Source: Oscillospiraceae bacterium (GTDB taxonomy: Bacteria > Bacillota_A > Clostridia > Oscillospirales > Oscillospiraceae). From it: a DNA stretch of 64,000 bases. The DNA lies in the NCBI GenBank assembly GCA_017459865.1, contig JAFUCD010000004.1:1-64000 (forward strand), read 5' to 3'. A program made the position numbers and the translations under genes. This document shows positions 8,022 to 15,768 of the stretch, in pieces; within the stretch, counting starts at the first letter, position 1; every line of letters begins with the position of its first letter. Under the pieces are notes generated by a model. That model saw nothing but the letters and a program-made list of their open reading frames with translations. It made no database searches and was not told the origin of the DNA.

Positions 8022-9776
8022 ATGGTTGTCACCGCGATACTTTCTCTGCTATGCGGTCTGGTGCTGTTTTTATATGGCGTCATGCTGATGGGCGACGGTC
8101 TGAACCAGGTCGCCGGCGGCAAGCTCGAGGCCGTGCTTTACAGGCTCACCAGTCACCCCTTAAAGGGCATCGCCCTCGGCGCGGCGGTCACCGCCGTGAT
8201 CCAGTCCTCGACCGCGACGAGCATCATCGCCATCGGCTTTATCTCCAGCGGCATGATGTCGCTGCGGCAGGCGGCGAGCATCATTCTGGGCTCGATCCTC
8301 GGGACCTCCGTCACGGGCTGGATCGTCTCGCTGTCGTTCGTCGGCGGTGGGAGCAGCAGCGGCGTGATGAGCGTGCTGACGGTCGCGAATCTCACGGCCG
8401 TGCTCGCCTGCGTCGGCATCTACCTGCGCAAGTTCCAGAAGACGCCGATGAAAAACAGCGTCGGCACGATCCTGCTCGGCTTCACGATCCTGATGACGGG
8501 CATGGATATCATGAGCGCTTCCGTTTCTCCGCTGAAGGAGAACGCGGCGTTCATCTCGCTGCTGACGAACTTCTCCAACCCCGTCGTCGGCATCCTCGTC
8601 GGCATGGTGTTCACGGCGATCATCCAGTCCTCCGCCGCCGCGATCGGCATCCTGCAGGCGCTGAGCGTGACGGGCGCGATCACGTTCTCCGCCGCCTTCC
8701 CGATCGTTCTGGGCGTCGCCGTCGGCGGCGCGATCCCGGTGCTGCTGAGCGCGCTGGGCGCGGACATCAACGCGCGGCGCACCGCGCTCATGCATCTCGC
8801 GATGGACATCCTCGGCGCGGTGCTGTGCGGCATCCTGTTTTATGCGATCAACGCCTTCGCGCAATTCGGCTTCTACGATAAGTCCATGAACGCCGTGGAC
8901 ATCGCGCTGATCAACACGCTGTTCCGTCTCGTCACGGTCATCCTGCTCACGCCCGCGATCGGGCTGCTGGAGAAGCTCGTGCGCCGCATCATTCCCGACC
9001 CGGCACAGGAGCCCACCGAGGAGGACGCGATCGACGCGCTGCTGGAGGATCGCTTCCTCGCCTACCCGACGCTGGCGCTCTCGCAGTGCCACATGGCGAT
9101 CGGCGACATGGCGGCCTGCGCCTTTGAGAGCATCGGGCGCGTCAAAAAGCTGCTGCACGAATTCAACGAGTCCGGCTTTGCCAAGGTCGAGCAGCTCGAA
9201 ACGCGCTGCGACCTCTATGAGGACCGCGTCGGCACCTATCTGATGAAGGCGACGCGCCGCGAGCTGAACGAAGCGGAAAACCGCGACGTGACGCTCTACC
9301 TGCACGCGCTGTCGGACTTCGAGCGAATCAGCGACCACGCGATGAACATCGCGCACACCGCGCGGCAGATGGAGCAGAAGAGCATCAACTATTCTCCCGA
9401 CGCCCAGCGGGAGCTCGGCGTGATCGAGCGCGCCGTGGACGCGATCACCGACGGCGCCCGCGAGACCTTCGACAACAAGGATCTCACCGCCGCGCAGCAC
9501 ACCGTCTCCCTCGCCGCCGTGATCGAGGAGCTGTGCGAAACCATGCGCCGCCACCACGTTGAGCGCCTGCGCGCCGGTATCTGCACGCTGGAGCAGGGCA
9601 TCACGTTCAACGACCTCATCTCGAATTACGAGGAGATCTCCGAGCGCTGCAAGAAGCTGGCGTATCTGCTCCTGGAGCTCGCGGAAAACGGCGCGGACGC
9701 CCACGCCTATCACCAGCGACTGAGCCCCTATGAGACGGAAGAATACGCGCAGTACAGCGCGGAATACGCGATTTAA
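8022..9776 (+). CDS. Na+/phosphate cotransporter with C-terminal PhoU-like domain
   Basis: A 584-residue membrane protein of the Na/Pi-cotransporter family (PF02690, NptA/YjbB-like). Residues 1-310 are hydrophobic and hold the two inverted transport repeats with their QSS signatures (AVIQSSTATS and AIIQSSAAAIG). Residues 340-560 form a helical PhoU-like regulatory domain, seen as repeated long amphipathic helices and the pattern LSDFERISDHAMNIA. It imports phosphate with sodium, or exports it as proposed for YjbB. The ATG has GGGAGG eight bases upstream. The next gene starts 23 bases downstream, so the two probably share a transcript. Confidence 0.9.
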   Translation: MVVTAILSLLCGLVLFLYGVMLMGDGLNQVAGGKLEAVLYRLTSHPLKGIALGAAVTAVIQSSTATSIIAIGFISSGMMSLRQAASIILGSILGTSVTGWIVSLSFVGGGSSSGVMSVLTVANLTAVLACVGIYLRKFQKTPMKNSVGTILLGFTILMTGMDIMSASVSPLKENAAFISLLTNFSNPVVGILVGMVFTAIIQSSAAAIGILQALSVTGAITFSAAFPIVLGVAVGGAIPVLLSALGADINARRTALMHLAMDILGAVLCGILFYAINAFAQFGFYDKSMNAVDIALINTLFRLVTVILLTPAIGLLEKLVRRIIPDPAQEPTEEDAIDALLEDRFLAYPTLALSQCHMAIGDMAACAFESIGRVKKLLHEFNESGFAKVEQLETRCDLYEDRVGTYLMKATRRELNEAENRDVTLYLHALSDFERISDHAMNIAHTARQMEQKSINYSPDAQRELGVIERAVDAITDGARETFDNKDLTAAQHTVSLAAVIEELCETMRRHHVERLRAGICTLEQGITFNDLISNYEEISERCKKLAYLLLELAENGADAHAYHQRLSPYETEEYAQYSAEYAI

Positions 9777-9799
9777 AATCAGAGAGGAGCGCTTACAAG

Positions 9800-10402
9800 A
9801 TGGATATCATCTGTTTGGATATGGAGGGCGTGCTCGTACCGGAGATCTGGATCGCGTTCTCAGAGGTCTCGGGCATCCCGGAGCTCAAGCGCACGACGCG
9901 CGACGAGCCGGACTACATCAAGCTCATGTACTGGCGGCTCGGCATCCTGCGCGAGCACGGGCTGGGGCTGAAGGAGATCCAGGACGTGATCGAGCAGATC
10001 GACCCGCTGCCGGGCGCGAAGGAATTTTTGGACAAGCTGCGCGCGCGCACGCAGGCCATCGTGCTGAGCGACACGTTCACGCAGTTTGCGATGCCGCTGA
10101 TGAAAAAGCTCGGCTACCCGACGCTGCTGTGCAACGAGCTCGTCGTCGGCGCGGACGGCATGATCGAGGACTTCAAAATGCGCGTGGAGAACTCCAAGCT
10201 CACCACCGTGAAGGCGCTGCAGTCCATCGGCTACAACACGATCGCGCTGGGCGACAGCTACAACGACCTCGGCATGATCCAGGCGGGCAAGACGGGCTTC
10301 CTGTTCCGCTCCACGGAGCAGATCAAGCGCGATTACCCGCACATCCCGGCGTATGAGGACTACGACGCGCTGTATGCGGCGATCGACGCCGCGCTTTCCT
10401 GA
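9800..10402 (+). CDS. thrH: ThrH-type phosphoserine phosphatase/homoserine phosphotransferase
   Basis: A 200-residue HAD-superfamily enzyme closely matching Pseudomonas ThrH along its whole length. The nucleophile motif is DMEGVLVPE (Asp7; Glu9 replaces the usual second Asp, as in ThrH), followed by TTRDEPDY, LSDTF (motif II) and GDSYNDLGM (motif IV). ThrH removes phosphate from phosphoserine and can move it to homoserine. It lies 23 bases after the phosphate transporter and ahead of a terminator, so it appears to be the second gene of that unit. It may provide serine synthesis where no SerB is present; that is inference. Confidence 0.88.
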   Translation: MDIICLDMEGVLVPEIWIAFSEVSGIPELKRTTRDEPDYIKLMYWRLGILREHGLGLKEIQDVIEQIDPLPGAKEFLDKLRARTQAIVLSDTFTQFAMPLMKKLGYPTLLCNELVVGADGMIEDFKMRVENSKLTTVKALQSIGYNTIALGDSYNDLGMIQAGKTGFLFRSTEQIKRDYPHIPAYEDYDALYAAIDAALS

Positions 10403-10417
10403 ACATGACCGCGCACG

Positions 10418-10461
10418 TTCGGCGGACGATCTGTTTTGATCGTCCGCCGAAAATCTTTTTT
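10418..10461 (+). terminator. Intrinsic terminator after thrH
   Basis: TTCGGCGGACGATC pairs with GATCGTCCGCCGAA around a 6-base loop; a T run follows. Confidence 0.9.
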
Positions 10462-10546
10462 CCGCCCTCCCGCTTTCGGCAAAAGGCGCATAGCTGCTGT
10501 GGTATAACCGTATCGTACCACACACCCGAAAGGAGATCTATCCCAA

Positions 10547-11113
10547 ATGAAACGAATGATGACCCTGCTGCTTGCGCTGGTGATGGTGTTTGCCCTCTCC
10601 GCCTGCGGAGATGCGACCCGAACCGACGCCGCCACCGAGAGCGCTGTGCCCGAAACGACCGACGCCGCCGCGACCGACACGCCCATCGAGGACGTGCCCG
10701 AGGCCGTGGAATCCATGGCGCCGCAGATGAACGATATCACGGTCAAGGACGTGCTCGACCGCGTGCACGACTATCACGAGGAGACCGTCGGGAGCAGTCT
10801 GCAGATGTATTCCGCCGCCGCCACGCTGCTGAATTTCTGCAAGGCGGGCGGCCCGGACCAGGATCATTTCAGGGAGGACGTGAAGGACTATATCGACAAG
10901 CTGGACGACGATGGGAAGGAGGCGTTCCGCGGACAGTATGAGGCCGTGTCCGGACTCGCGGACCAGATCACAAAGGGCGACGTGACGATGGAAGACACCA
11001 ACGCCGCGCTCGTGGACGCGGACGTAACGCTGGAGGACTTCGATCCGCTTGCCTTTGAACACGCGCAGCTCGACGCCTTCAACGACGCGGTGAAGGCCGC
11101 ATACGAGGGATAA
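10547..11113 (+). CDS. Lipoprotein of unknown function
   Basis: A 188-residue protein with a lipoprotein signal peptide: basic MKR, a hydrophobic stretch, and the lipobox LSAC with Cys20 as the lipidated residue. It is followed by a Thr/Ala/Asp/Glu-rich linker to about residue 60, then a helical acidic domain. No family is recognised. GAAAGGAGA precedes the ATG. It is monocistronic, closed by a bidirectional terminator shared with the convergent truA. Confidence 0.75.
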   Translation: MKRMMTLLLALVMVFALSACGDATRTDAATESAVPETTDAAATDTPIEDVPEAVESMAPQMNDITVKDVLDRVHDYHEETVGSSLQMYSAAATLLNFCKAGGPDQDHFREDVKDYIDKLDDDGKEAFRGQYEAVSGLADQITKGDVTMEDTNAALVDADVTLEDFDPLAFEHAQLDAFNDAVKAAYEG

Positions 11114-11124
11114 CACGATCCATC

Positions 11125-11157
11125 AAAAAACCGATGCCGGACGCGGCATCGGTTTTT
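11125..11157. terminator. Bidirectional terminator between the lipoprotein gene and truA
   Basis: AAAAACCGATGCC pairs with GGCATCGGTTTTT around a 6-base loop, giving a T run in both directions. It serves both converging genes. Confidence 0.9.
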
Positions 11158-11162
11158 GACGT

Positions 11163-11903
11163 TTATGCATATTCCGTCTCCCACAGGATCAGACCCTTTG
11201 CGGGAGCGGTCTCGCCCGCGGCCGCGCGGTCATGCGCATCGAGGATGCTTTGCATCGCATCCGGACTGCGCTTGCCGCGCCCGACCTCGAGCAGCGTGCC
11301 CGCGAGGATGCGCGCCATGTGGTACAAAAACCCGTCGCCCGTGAAGGCGATGCGCACCTCGTCGCCCGCGCGATCGATCCGGACGGCGCGCAGCGTGCGC
11401 ACGGCGGACTTTTTCATGCGCTTGTTGGCGCAGAAGCTCGTGAAATCATGCGTCCCGCAGAGCGCGTCGCCCGCGCGCCGCATCGCATCGAGATCCAGCG
11501 GCGCGGTGACCGTGTGCTGCCAGCGGCGGTCAAAGACGTTCGGCGCCTCGCTGTTCCAGACGCGATAGACATAAGTCTTGCCCGTGCAGCTCAGGCGGGC
11601 GTGGAAGCGCGGCTGCGCCTCTGTAAGCGCCGTCACGCCGACGTCCGGCGGAAGCGCGGCGCGCAGGCGGCGCAGGATCGTGTCCGGCGGCAGCTTCGTC
11701 TTCGCGCGGAAGGACGCCGTCTGCATCCGCGCGTGTACGCCCGCGTCCGTGCGCCCGGAGCCCTGCACCTCGACGGGCTGCTCCAGCAGCTCCGAGAGCG
11801 CGGTCTCGACGAGCGCCTGGATCGTATTCGGCGTGTTCCCCTGCCGCTGCCAGCCGCGATAGCGCGTGCCGTCATAGCAGAGCGTCATGCAAAAGTTCGG
11901 CAT
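11163..11903 (-). CDS. truA: tRNA pseudouridine(38-40) synthase TruA
   Basis: A 246-residue enzyme of typical length that isomerises uridines 38-40 in the anticodon arm. The catalytic motif GSGRTDAGVHA holds Asp53; YDGTRYRGWQRQ at the N-terminus and GDGFLYHMARILAGTLLEVGRG-type segments near the C-terminus are characteristic of TruA. It is cytosolic, monocistronic, and ends at the shared terminator. Confidence 0.95.
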   Translation of the reverse strand: MPNFCMTLCYDGTRYRGWQRQGNTPNTIQALVETALSELLEQPVEVQGSGRTDAGVHARMQTASFRAKTKLPPDTILRRLRAALPPDVGVTALTEAQPRFHARLSCTGKTYVYRVWNSEAPNVFDRRWQHTVTAPLDLDAMRRAGDALCGTHDFTSFCANKRMKKSAVRTLRAVRIDRAGDEVRIAFTGDGFLYHMARILAGTLLEVGRGKRSPDAMQSILDAHDRAAAGETAPAKGLILWETEYA

Positions 11904-11958
11904 AAGGCGATCCCTCCCGTCTGTATCTTACCCTCCGGCGCGCAAAAAAGCAAGCGCG

Positions 11959-11987
11959 TTGCATTTGGCGCGGGAACGTGTTAAACT
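11959..11987 (+). promoter_or_regulatory. Promoter of the acyl-ACP thioesterase unit
   Basis: TTGCAT (11959-11964) and TAAACT (11982-11987) are separated by 17 bases, 34 bases before the ATG. Confidence 0.7.
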
Positions 11988-12021
11988 GTCAGCATACCAC
12001 ATCCCCGGGGAGTTGACGCAC

Positions 12022-12774
12022 ATGGACGAAAAACAGTTTTCCTATCCGCTCGAGCTCGGTATCGCGATGTTCAACGGCGACGGCGCGATGAAGCCCGACG
12101 CCTATCAGGCGCTGTACATGCAGGCCGTGGAACCGCATCTGATGAACATCGAGATGGATGAGGCGCGGCTGATCCGCGACTACGGCGTGGCGTGGGTGCT
12201 CGTGTCCATGGCGGTCGAGATCCGCCGTCCGGTGCGGCCCGACGACCGGCTGACCGCGCAGACCTGGAACTCGACAGAGAAGCGCCGCCTGCTGTTTCGC
12301 CGCGAGACGATCGTGCGCGACGAGGCGGGCGAGACCGTGTTCACGGCGGCGACGTTTTCGACGCTGCTGGACCTGAACGCGCGGCGCGTCTGCACCGACC
12401 GGGAGCTGATCGGCAAATTTTATCTCCCCGCGGGCGAGAAGCTGATGGAGGCGTCCGACCGTCTGCGCATCAAGACGCCGGAGGAAGCGCCGGTCGAGAC
12501 GCTGCGCGTGCGCCCGAGCTGGATCGACGGCGTCGGGCATGTGAACAACTTCCGCTACGGCGAGATGGCGTATGACGCGCTCACCGACGCGCAGCGCGCG
12601 GCGATCGGTAGCCTGAAGCGCATGGAGCTCTACTTTGTGAACGAGGCGCATCTCGGCGATGCGGTGCAGCTGCACCGCATCGACGCGCCGGGCTCCGCCA
12701 TCGTGACCGCGTCCCTGTCCGGGCAGCTTCGCCCCGCCTTCACGGCCAAGCTCGTTTGGGAGGCGGAGGCATGA
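12022..12774 (+). CDS. Acyl-ACP thioesterase
   Basis: A 250-residue double hotdog protein of the acyl-ACP thioesterase family, which releases fatty acids from acyl carrier protein. The N-terminal hotdog includes the helix-proximal segment WVLVSMAVEIRRPVRPDD and the mid-domain R-x-x-L-x-R-E-T. The C-terminal hotdog has the D-GVGHVNNFRY segment, whose D-x-N-x-H/HVNN pattern is the active-site signature. The ATG at 12022 is preferred over the longer frame because GGGGAG and the promoter lie directly upstream. Its TGA overlaps the ATG of the next gene. Confidence 0.85.
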   Translation: MDEKQFSYPLELGIAMFNGDGAMKPDAYQALYMQAVEPHLMNIEMDEARLIRDYGVAWVLVSMAVEIRRPVRPDDRLTAQTWNSTEKRRLLFRRETIVRDEAGETVFTAATFSTLLDLNARRVCTDRELIGKFYLPAGEKLMEASDRLRIKTPEEAPVETLRVRPSWIDGVGHVNNFRYGEMAYDALTDAQRAAIGSLKRMELYFVNEAHLGDAVQLHRIDAPGSAIVTASLSGQLRPAFTAKLVWEAEA

Positions 12775-13370
12775 AGCTCCACTACGAAAAGACCTTCAAC
12801 GGCGACGTCGCCACGCTGCCGCAGCGCGAGCACGCGCCCGGCGCGGTGAAGTTCCGCGAGCCGGAGAGCCCGGCGCGCATGGCGCTGATCGCAAACGGCG
12901 GCGCCCTCGTGCTCATGGTGCTGACGTTTGTCGGGATGTTCTGGCGCATCTTTCACGCGCGGGAGCTCGTCCTGGACAATTTCCCGATGCAATTCATCAT
13001 CGGCTCGCTTCTGGTTTTGATCACGCTGTTTCCGCACGAGCTGCTGCACGCGAGCTGCTTTCGCGGCGACGTGTATCTCTACACCTATCTGAAAAAGGGC
13101 ATGCTGTTCGTCGTCGGACCGGAGGACATGTCGCGCGGGCGGTTCGTGTTCATGTCGATGCTGCCGAATCTGGTGTTCGGCTTCGTTCCGTACATCCTCT
13201 TTCTGATCCACCCCGCGTGGCTTTGGCTCGGCGTCTTCGGCGCGATGGCGATCCCATCGGGTTTTGGCGACTACTTCAACGTCTTCAACTGTCTCACGCA
13301 GGTCCCGAAGGGCGGGATCGTGTATCTCTCCGGTTTTAATTCTTACTGGTATATGCCGGAAACCAAATAA
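12771..13370 (+). CDS. DUF3267 putative membrane zinc peptidase
   Basis: A 199-residue membrane protein of the DUF3267 family. About four hydrophobic segments are visible (near 40-60, 75-95, 125-150, 155-170). The segment FPHELLHASCF contains HExxH, the zinc-binding motif of zincin-like peptidases, placed at the end of the second membrane segment as in this family. The substrate is unknown. The ATG overlaps the thioesterase stop (ATGA, 12771-12774), so the two are coupled. A link to membrane lipid or protein turnover is inference only. Confidence 0.75.
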   Translation: MKLHYEKTFNGDVATLPQREHAPGAVKFREPESPARMALIANGGALVLMVLTFVGMFWRIFHARELVLDNFPMQFIIGSLLVLITLFPHELLHASCFRGDVYLYTYLKKGMLFVVGPEDMSRGRFVFMSMLPNLVFGFVPYILFLIHPAWLWLGVFGAMAIPSGFGDYFNVFNCLTQVPKGGIVYLSGFNSYWYMPETK

Positions 13371-13376
13371 CAACAC

Positions 13377-13414
13377 GCAAGGAGCGCTCGACAGCGCTCC
13401 TTGCTTCGTTTTTA
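13377..13414 (+). terminator. Intrinsic terminator after the DUF3267 gene
   Basis: GCAAGGAGCGCT pairs with AGCGCTCCTTGC around the tetraloop CGAC, followed by TTCGTTTTT. It touches the stop of the converging YbjQ gene. Confidence 0.85.
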
Positions 13415-13726
13415 CCCTATGATCTTGACGGCGGTTCCGTAGGCGATGACCTCGGCAGCGCCCTGCATGAGCTGCGACGAGCCGTAACGCACGCCGACGA
13501 TCGCGTCGGCGCCGAGCGCCTCGGCCTCATCCACCATGCGCTTGGTGGCAAGCTGCCGCGCCTCGTTGAGCATTTCCGTGTAGCCCACGATCTCGCCGCC
13601 GACGAGCGTTTTCATGCCCGCCATGAAGTCGCGGCCGATGTTCTTTGTCTGCACGATCGTGCCCTTTACGATGCCGAGGGCTTCGATCTGTCTGCCGGGG
13701 ACGGAATCAATAGTGACCAGCTTCAT
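13412..13726 (-). CDS. YbjQ-family (UPF0145) protein
   Basis: A 104-residue protein of the YbjQ family, small pentameric proteins sometimes labelled heavy-metal-binding. The pattern is clear: TIDSVPGRQIEALGIVKG, GRDFMAGMKTLVGGE, GYTEML-x-EAR and GADAIVGVRY. ATG at 13726 is chosen over the adjacent TTG because GGAGG lies 8 bases upstream. The start region overlaps the end of the merR-type gene by about 20 bases, so translation is probably coupled. The biochemical function is unknown in the family. Confidence 0.85.
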   Translation of the reverse strand: MKLVTIDSVPGRQIEALGIVKGTIVQTKNIGRDFMAGMKTLVGGEIVGYTEMLNEARQLATKRMVDEAEALGADAIVGVRYGSSQLMQGAAEVIAYGTAVKIIG

Positions 13727-14348
13727 CAAGCTCTCCTCCTTTCAGTTCCTTCATCCGCTGGATCAGCGCGAGCCCCACGCCCGCAATGATGACCAGCGGG
13801 ATCAACAGCAGAAACACCAGCACCGGCGTCGGCAGCGGCTCAGCGTGGTTCCCCCACAGGATCAGCCCGATGAGCCCGATCATCAGCAGGATGAACACCG
13901 CCGCCGAGACGACCGCGCCCCACCGCCGTTTCTTTACGTCCGATTTGTTCGCATCCACGAATTCCACGCCTCCCTTTTCCAGCTCCCGCATCCGGTCGAG
14001 CCAGTCCTCCGCCTTCAGCGCGTCGAGCGTCATGTCGCTGTCAGCGAGCTCCGTGCACAGCTCCTCCATGCGCACCAGATCGCTGCCGCGCTTTTCGAGC
14101 GTCTGCCGCTGCGCGCGCAGGCAGGCCGCGAGCGAGAGCTCCCCCGCCGTCACGCGCCGGATCTGTTCGCACGGCACATCGAGCTTCCGCAGCAGCTTCA
14201 CGCGCCGCAGCTGCTCCACATCCCGCAGCGTGTATTCCCGGTATCCGTTCTCCGGGTTGCGCTCCGGGCGCAGGAGCCCCTGCTCCTCATAGAACCGGAT
14301 GTTCTTCTTTGTAACGCCGACAAGCTCCTCGACCTGATGGATCTTCAT
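13707..14348 (-). CDS. MerR-family regulator with two C-terminal membrane segments
   Basis: A 213-residue protein. Residues 1-70 are a MerR winged helix (VTKKNIRFYEEQGLL-RPERNPENGYREY), followed by a short coiled coil (75-125). Unusually, two hydrophobic segments follow (about 142-166 and 171-197), with a short charged end. This makes it a membrane-bound MerR-type regulator, an architecture seen in Clostridia, that may sense the envelope. Its last codons overlap the YbjQ gene, the likely functional partner or a target. Confidence 0.85.
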   Translation of the reverse strand: MKIHQVEELVGVTKKNIRFYEEQGLLRPERNPENGYREYTLRDVEQLRRVKLLRKLDVPCEQIRRVTAGELSLAACLRAQRQTLEKRGSDLVRMEELCTELADSDMTLDALKAEDWLDRMRELEKGGVEFVDANKSDVKKRRWGAVVSAAVFILLMIGLIGLILWGNHAEPLPTPVLVFLLLIPLVIIAGVGLALIQRMKELKGGELDEAGHY

Positions 14349-14412
14349 CGGGAATCCCTCCCTCTGTGCACATCATAAGCCTTCCACAAGGGGGAAGGTC
14401 AATTGCTTTTTT

Positions 14413-14454
14413 GAAAAAACTTGTCTGTACGCAGCACAGCGGCGGCGTACAGAC
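14413..14454 (-). terminator. Intrinsic terminator after the DUF2750 gene
   Basis: On the minus strand GTCTGTACGC pairs with GCGTACAGAC and is followed by AAGTTTTTTC. It lies directly after the stop at 14463. Confidence 0.75.
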
Positions 14455-14462
14455 GTGCGGCT

Positions 14463-14831
14463 TTATTTCTTTTTCGCTTTGTGGATCGCGTCCTGCAGGT
14501 CGCGCAGGAGCGGGATGGTCTCCGCCATGTAGGCGTCCTTGCCGTTCGGGAAGACCATGAAGCCGAAATCCGAATCGGCGGCGAACTCGCGGCAGCGGGC
14601 GAGGAAGTCGTCCAGCTCGATCGCCTCGGGGAAGTCGCCCTCGCTGAAGAGGTTGGCGTGCTTCTCCGTCGGGAACACGACGAGCATCACCTTGTTGTCG
14701 GCCTCCATGGTGGTATAGCCCATCTCGGAGGCGAGCGTCCAGACCTCGCCGCGCCGGGCGACGGTCTTCAGAAACTCCTGATAGCGCTTTTCGGGCTTTT
14801 CGAGCAGGATGGGATCGATCGATTGTGCCAT
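14463..14831 (-). CDS. DUF2750-family protein
   Basis: A 122-residue soluble protein matching DUF2750 in layout: an N-terminal helix (RYQEFLKTVARRGEVWTLASEMG), a central strand with V-F-P-T-EKHA, then LDDFLARC and FGFMVFPNGKDA. DUF2750 proteins are small alpha/beta proteins of unknown role. It is the last gene downstream of rluD, 13 bases away, and may be part of the long minus-strand division-region transcript. It ends at a terminator. Confidence 0.7.
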   Translation of the reverse strand: MAQSIDPILLEKPEKRYQEFLKTVARRGEVWTLASEMGYTTMEADNKVMLVVFPTEKHANLFSEGDFPEAIELDDFLARCREFAADSDFGFMVFPNGKDAYMAETIPLLRDLQDAIHKAKKK

Positions 14832-14844
14832 TTTAGTTCGCTCC

Positions 14845-15765
14845 TTATCTGTTGATTCCGTTGAGTTTTTTCAATACCGCCTGAAACCAGTCCGGCAGCT
14901 CGCTCGTGACCGTGACGCGCTCATGCGTGCGCGGGTGCACGAAGGTCAGCGTGCGGGCGTGGAGGCATTGTCCCTCCAGCCCCAGCTCGGGCCTTTTGCG
15001 CCCATAGACCATGTCGCCGAGCAGCGGATGCCCGATGTACGCCATGTGGACGCGGATCTGGTGCGTGCGCCCCGTCTCGAGGCGGCAGCGGATGTGCGTA
15101 TAGCCGGGGTACCGCGCGAGGACCTCCCAATGGGTGACGGCCTCGCGGCTGTTTTTCTGTGTGACCGCCATGCGCTTGCGGTCGATCGGGTGTCTGCCGA
15201 TGGGTGCGTTCACCGTGCCGGCGTCCTCCCGGAGATTTCCGATCACGACCGCCTCATAGGTGCGGGCGAGGCTGTGGTCCGAAAGCTGCGCCGAGAGCGC
15301 AAGATGCGCAAAATCGTTCTTCGCCGCGATGATGAGCCCCGAGGTGTCCTTGTCGATGCGGTGGACGATGCCGGGGCGCTTTTCCCCGCCGACGCCGGAG
15401 AGCGAATCGCCGCAATGGTGCAGCAGGGCGTTGACGAGCGTGCCGTCCGGGTGCCCGGGCGCGGGATGCACCACCATACCGCGCGGCTTGTTCACAACGA
15501 TAAGGTCGCCGTCCTCATACCGCACGTCGAGCGGGATCTCCTGCGGCTCGGGCGCGGCGGGCTCCGGCTCGGGCAGAACGACGGTGAAGCGCTCGCCGGG
15601 TGCGGTGCGGTGGTTTTTCTTTACCGGACGCGCGTCGAGCGTGACCGCGCCGAGCTCCAGCAGACGCTGGGCGGCGCTGCGCGTGAGGTCCGGCACGGAG
15701 CGTGCAAGGAGAGCGTCGATACGCTCGGCGCTCTCCGTTGCTTCGATCACCAGGATCTGTTCCAT
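14845..15765 (-). CDS. rluD: 23S rRNA pseudouridine synthase RluD
   Basis: A 306-residue enzyme with an N-terminal S4 RNA-binding domain (about 12-65) and the RluA-type catalytic domain. The motif HRIDKDTSG (135-143) holds the catalytic Asp138; the NKPRGMVVHPAPGH and GRTHQIRVH motifs are intact. RluD modifies helix 69 of 23S rRNA. It starts three bases after the lspA stop, and lspA-rluD is a conserved pair in Firmicutes. Confidence 0.95.
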   Translation of the reverse strand: MEQILVIEATESAERIDALLARSVPDLTRSAAQRLLELGAVTLDARPVKKNHRTAPGERFTVVLPEPEPAAPEPQEIPLDVRYEDGDLIVVNKPRGMVVHPAPGHPDGTLVNALLHHCGDSLSGVGGEKRPGIVHRIDKDTSGLIIAAKNDFAHLALSAQLSDHSLARTYEAVVIGNLREDAGTVNAPIGRHPIDRKRMAVTQKNSREAVTHWEVLARYPGYTHIRCRLETGRTHQIRVHMAYIGHPLLGDMVYGRKRPELGLEGQCLHARTLTFVHPRTHERVTVTSELPDWFQAVLKKLNGINR

Positions 15766-15768
15766 ATA

